Positions 61,568-64,000 of a stretch of DNA of 64,000 bases are shown in pieces; the first letter of the stretch is position 1, and every line of letters begins with the position of its first letter. The notes below the pieces were generated by a model. The model saw only the letters and a list, made by a program, of their open reading frames with translations, was not told where the DNA came from and did no database searches. The position numbers were made by a program, and so were the translations under genes. This DNA is from Thalassospira sp. HF15. GTDB taxonomy: Bacteria; Pseudomonadota; Alphaproteobacteria; Rhodospirillales; Thalassospiraceae. Location: positions 310,001 through 374,000 of the forward strand of contig NZ_JAAVKI010000001.1 of the NCBI RefSeq assembly GCF_011806525.1, read 5' to 3'.

Positions 61568-63555
61568 GCAATATCTCTGCATCGAAACACAAACGTCGAC
61601 TGATGCCCAAAGGCACGATTTGGATCCTGCTTTTGTTTAGCACAATCGCACTTTGCATTGCGCTGATCGGGATATCGTGGCGCGCAGCGGATTTGGTACG
61701 CGATGACCTGCAGGTCGAAATTCAGCAAAAGGCGGAAATACAAGCCAAGGCATTGGCTGAGAAAGTTGAACATGCGTTAGAGCTCGGCATCCCGCTTGAT
61801 CGCATTGTCGGGTTTGAAGATGTCGTCGTTCAGCTACAGGAAGGTGATCCTGATCTGCAATTCGCAGCGATCCTGAATGGAACAGAACCGGTTCATACCG
61901 GCGGCATGGCGCCAAGCACAATTAAGCAGGCCCTGCTTGAGGAGAATGGCCCCAAAACGCCTTCAACCATCATCACACGGATTGAGCTTAAAAGCGTTGC
62001 GGATCCTGATCCCAAACAATCTGACTTTGCCATTGTGATCGGCCATGACCGCGCGGCACTGATGCGCCCGGTGACAGATAACCTGTTTGATATCGCGATC
62101 ATTTTCATCATCACACTCGCACTGTCATTTGAACTTGTCCTGTTTGTTCTGACGGTGAATGTCGCTTTGCCCGTCCGGGTCGCGCGCCGGGTTCTGACCA
62201 ATGTGCAGCAGCACAAATTCACCATCCTGCATGGTCAGTCGACCCGCGACGAGATCGGCAGTTTCATGGAACATATCAATTCCGTGATCAGTAAAACCGC
62301 AGCCAAGGTCGGCATTCAGCCGCAGAAAGAACGTGAAGTAAAACTGATCGGTGTGCGGTTATTGGCCTTCATGTTTGTCCTGGCCGAAGAACTTGCTCGA
62401 CCGATCATGCCGTCCTTCTTCGGGCAGATCGCGGCAAGCTCTATCGATGGTCAGTTGGGTGCCGGGATCGTCATGGCGGTGCATCTTCTGATGGTCGCGA
62501 TTGCCATGCCGCTTTGCAGCCTGTTTCAGGAACGCATCGGATCGCTTCGCATGTATCTAATCGGCGCATTTCTGGCGACAATTGGCCTTTGTGGGACAGC
62601 ATTTGCCATGGGGCTCGCCGATTTGATCCTGTGGCGTGCCCTTTCGGGCATGGGATATGCGATCACGTTTGTGGCCTGTCAGTCCTATGTGCTTGATGCA
62701 ACCAATGACGGCAACAGGACCCAGGGCACTGCGATGATGGTCAGTGGAATTATGCTTGCCGATATTTGTGGCCCGGCGATTGGTGGTATTTTCGCAAGCC
62801 ATTTTGGCGAAGCGGTGACCTTTATCGCCGGTGGCGTTGTTGCATGCGTTGCCGTCGCATTGGCCTTCTTCCTGATGGACAATATGGTGCGTGGCAAAAC
62901 CCCACCGCCCGTGCCGACCAAACATGCCTTGAAGGCAATGCTGTCCAATCGACGGTTACAGGTCCTGATCCTGTTTGCTGCCGTGCCGGCCAAACTGATC
63001 CTAAGCGGGTTTCTGTTTTACCTGACCCCGTTAATCCTGCTGCAGTCGGGTGCAACCACCGCAGAAACCGGGCGCGTGATTATGCTCTATGGGTTGGTCG
63101 CCCTTTTGACCGGTTGGGGCATAGCACGATGGACAGATAGCAAGCAGAATGAAATCCGCGCCGTTGGCATCGGTGGCGCACTTACTGCCATCGGTCTACT
63201 TTTTGCGGGGTTCATGCCGCAATATGCCAACTTTGCTGTGGCGGTTGCTCTGTTGGGTTTGGCGCAGGCCACGTCGATCCCGGCACAGGTTTCAGCCAGC
63301 CTGAAAATTGCCGCTGACTTCACCGAGGAACATGGTACAGGTCCGGTTCTGGCCGTGTTGCGACTGGCCGAACGGTTGGGAGGAGCATTGGGTCCCCTTC
63401 TTGCGGCAAGCTTGACGCTTTCGCTTGGCATGGAACAAGCCGTTTTGGTGTTTGGTGCGATTGCCGCTGTTTGCGTGATTTGTTTTGAACTTCTGATCGG
63501 GCATGTGCCCACAGACCACAAGCCACAAACCAGTAAGTCGGAGGACGGACAATGA
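61564..63555 (+). CDS. Sensor-HAMP-MFS transporter fusion
   Basis: The 663-residue protein joins a receptor-like front to a transporter. TM1 is at about 17-39, a periplasmic sensor at 40-172, TM2 at 175-200, and a HAMP-like segment (ending STRDEIGSFM) at 200-245. From about 262 an MFS domain follows, with the motif RIGSLRMYLIGAF (the conserved loop region between TM2 and TM3) and around 11-12 hydrophobic segments. Coupling a periplasmic sensor directly to an MFS pump is rare. It overlaps both neighbours by 4 bp. Confidence 0.85.
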   Translation: MSNISASKHKRRLMPKGTIWILLLFSTIALCIALIGISWRAADLVRDDLQVEIQQKAEIQAKALAEKVEHALELGIPLDRIVGFEDVVVQLQEGDPDLQFAAILNGTEPVHTGGMAPSTIKQALLEENGPKTPSTIITRIELKSVADPDPKQSDFAIVIGHDRAALMRPVTDNLFDIAIIFIITLALSFELVLFVLTVNVALPVRVARRVLTNVQQHKFTILHGQSTRDEIGSFMEHINSVISKTAAKVGIQPQKEREVKLIGVRLLAFMFVLAEELARPIMPSFFGQIAASSIDGQLGAGIVMAVHLLMVAIAMPLCSLFQERIGSLRMYLIGAFLATIGLCGTAFAMGLADLILWRALSGMGYAITFVACQSYVLDATNDGNRTQGTAMMVSGIMLADICGPAIGGIFASHFGEAVTFIAGGVVACVAVALAFFLMDNMVRGKTPPPVPTKHALKAMLSNRRLQVLILFAAVPAKLILSGFLFYLTPLILLQSGATTAETGRVIMLYGLVALLTGWGIARWTDSKQNEIRAVGIGGALTAIGLLFAGFMPQYANFAVAVALLGLAQATSIPAQVSASLKIAADFTEEHGTGPVLAVLRLAERLGGALGPLLAASLTLSLGMEQAVLVFGAIAAVCVICFELLIGHVPTDHKPQTSKSEDGQ

Positions 63556-64000
63556 TAAGGTTGTTCAGCACACTCTGCCTTATGGTTACCCTCACCATCT
63601 GCACGATCAATGTTCCGGGGATCGCGTCGGCAAGTGCAAAGGAAGCAAAACCGCTTAAGATCGCGATGATTCTGTGGCGTGGTGAAACGCGTGTTGAAGA
63701 CGGATTTCGCGCCTATTTCGCGGACCGCGATATCCCGGTTGATTTGCAGATCTTTGATATTGGTCGCGACCTTGAACGCATCCCCGACATCATTGCTGAA
63801 ATTCGTAAAGATCCGCCAGATCTGGTTTACACATGGGGAACTGGTGTGACATCGCGTGTGGCGGGCAAATATGATCAGGTTGATCCGGCGCAAAACATTA
63901 CGGATCTGCCCGTTGTGTTTGTCATGGTGTCTTCGCCTTGGAAAACCAGTATTGCGGCACCCGCCGGGCAAACCCGCCCGAATGTTACCGGGGCTACCCA
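63552..64000 (+). CDS. ABC-type substrate-binding protein (PF04392-like), 3' truncated
   Basis: The ATG at 63552 overlaps the stop of the MFS fusion (ATGA). The first 150 residues show a signal peptide (cleavage near ASASAK), then IAMILWRGETRVEDGFRAYF, IGRDLERIPDIIAEI and LVYTWGTGVTSRVAGKY, the pattern of ABC_sub_bind proteins, which take periplasmic ligands by a LacI-like fold. The gene runs beyond the window. It probably feeds the sensor domains of the two genes before it. Confidence 0.78.
   Translation, partial: MIRLFSTLCLMVTLTICTINVPGIASASAKEAKPLKIAMILWRGETRVEDGFRAYFADRDIPVDLQIFDIGRDLERIPDIIAEIRKDPPDLVYTWGTGVTSRVAGKYDQVDPAQNITDLPVVFVMVSSPWKTSIAAPAGQTRPNVTGAT

Overview
This 64 kb window looks like chromosome from a marine, halotolerant alphaproteobacterium of the Rhodospirillales, most plausibly Thalassospira or a close relative. 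That call is an inference. It rests on the hfq-hflX and mazG neighbourhood, an ectABC-ask operon with a MarR-type ectR, a complete alphaproteobacterial sox cluster, moderate GC content and a large NRPS-PKS. No rRNA, tRNA, CRISPR array or intact insertion sequence was seen.

Layout. Positions 1-4.9 kb hold housekeeping genes: a truncated HAD phosphatase, hfq, hflX, an inositol-monophosphatase-like gene, an AraC/GyrI regulator and mazG. Positions 4.9-9.9 kb hold the ectoine operon (ectA, ectB, ectC, ask_ect on the minus strand) with divergent ectR, a good sigma70-type promoter, an ectB-ectC hairpin and a strong terminator. Positions 10-23 kb hold the sox thiosulfate-oxidation cluster: a SoxH-like hydrolase, soxT, soxR and soxS on the minus strand or outside the main unit, then soxVW and soxXYZABCD, a SoxE-like cytochrome and soxF. 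Together they encode periplasmic c-type cytochrome-linked oxidation of thiosulfate or sulfide, with SoxCD present, plus thiol-redox maintenance.

Positions 23-29 kb hold a minus-strand operon for a tripartite tricarboxylate transporter (tctCBA), a chemoreceptor and an AbrB-type membrane protein. Next come an IclR regulator and a divergent class III CoA-transferase and citryl-CoA-lyase-like pair. The set reads as sensing, uptake and CoA-dependent cleavage of a citrate-like acid. Positions 32-35.5 kb hold a periplasmic binding protein divergent from a TctDE-type two-component system, with no permease nearby.

Positions 36.5-57.7 kb hold the most unusual locus: a hybrid NRPS-PKS of 5363 + 240 + 1167 codons with a convergent Sfp-type phosphopantetheinyl transferase. 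The domain order read by eye is C-T-AT-C-A-T-C-A(Ser)-T-KS-DH-KR-T-T-C-T-C(split by an in-frame TAA) then A(methyltransferase-interrupted)-T-TE. The AT is far from the KS, two carrier domains have no adenylation domain in cis, the last adenylation domain carries a methyltransferase between motifs a2 and a3, and one stop codon cuts the last condensation domain. The Ser module followed by KS-DH-KR predicts a 4-amino-5-hydroxypent-2-enoyl unit, a reactive element also found in thalassospiramides.

Positions 57.8-60.6 kb hold a minus-strand membrane-associated module with two DUF697 paralogues around an SPFH/Band-7 protein. Positions 60.8-64 kb hold a translationally coupled three-gene unit: a two-TM sensor-like protein, a rare sensor-HAMP-MFS fusion, and the start of an ABC-type substrate-binding lipoprotein-like or secreted protein cut by the window end.
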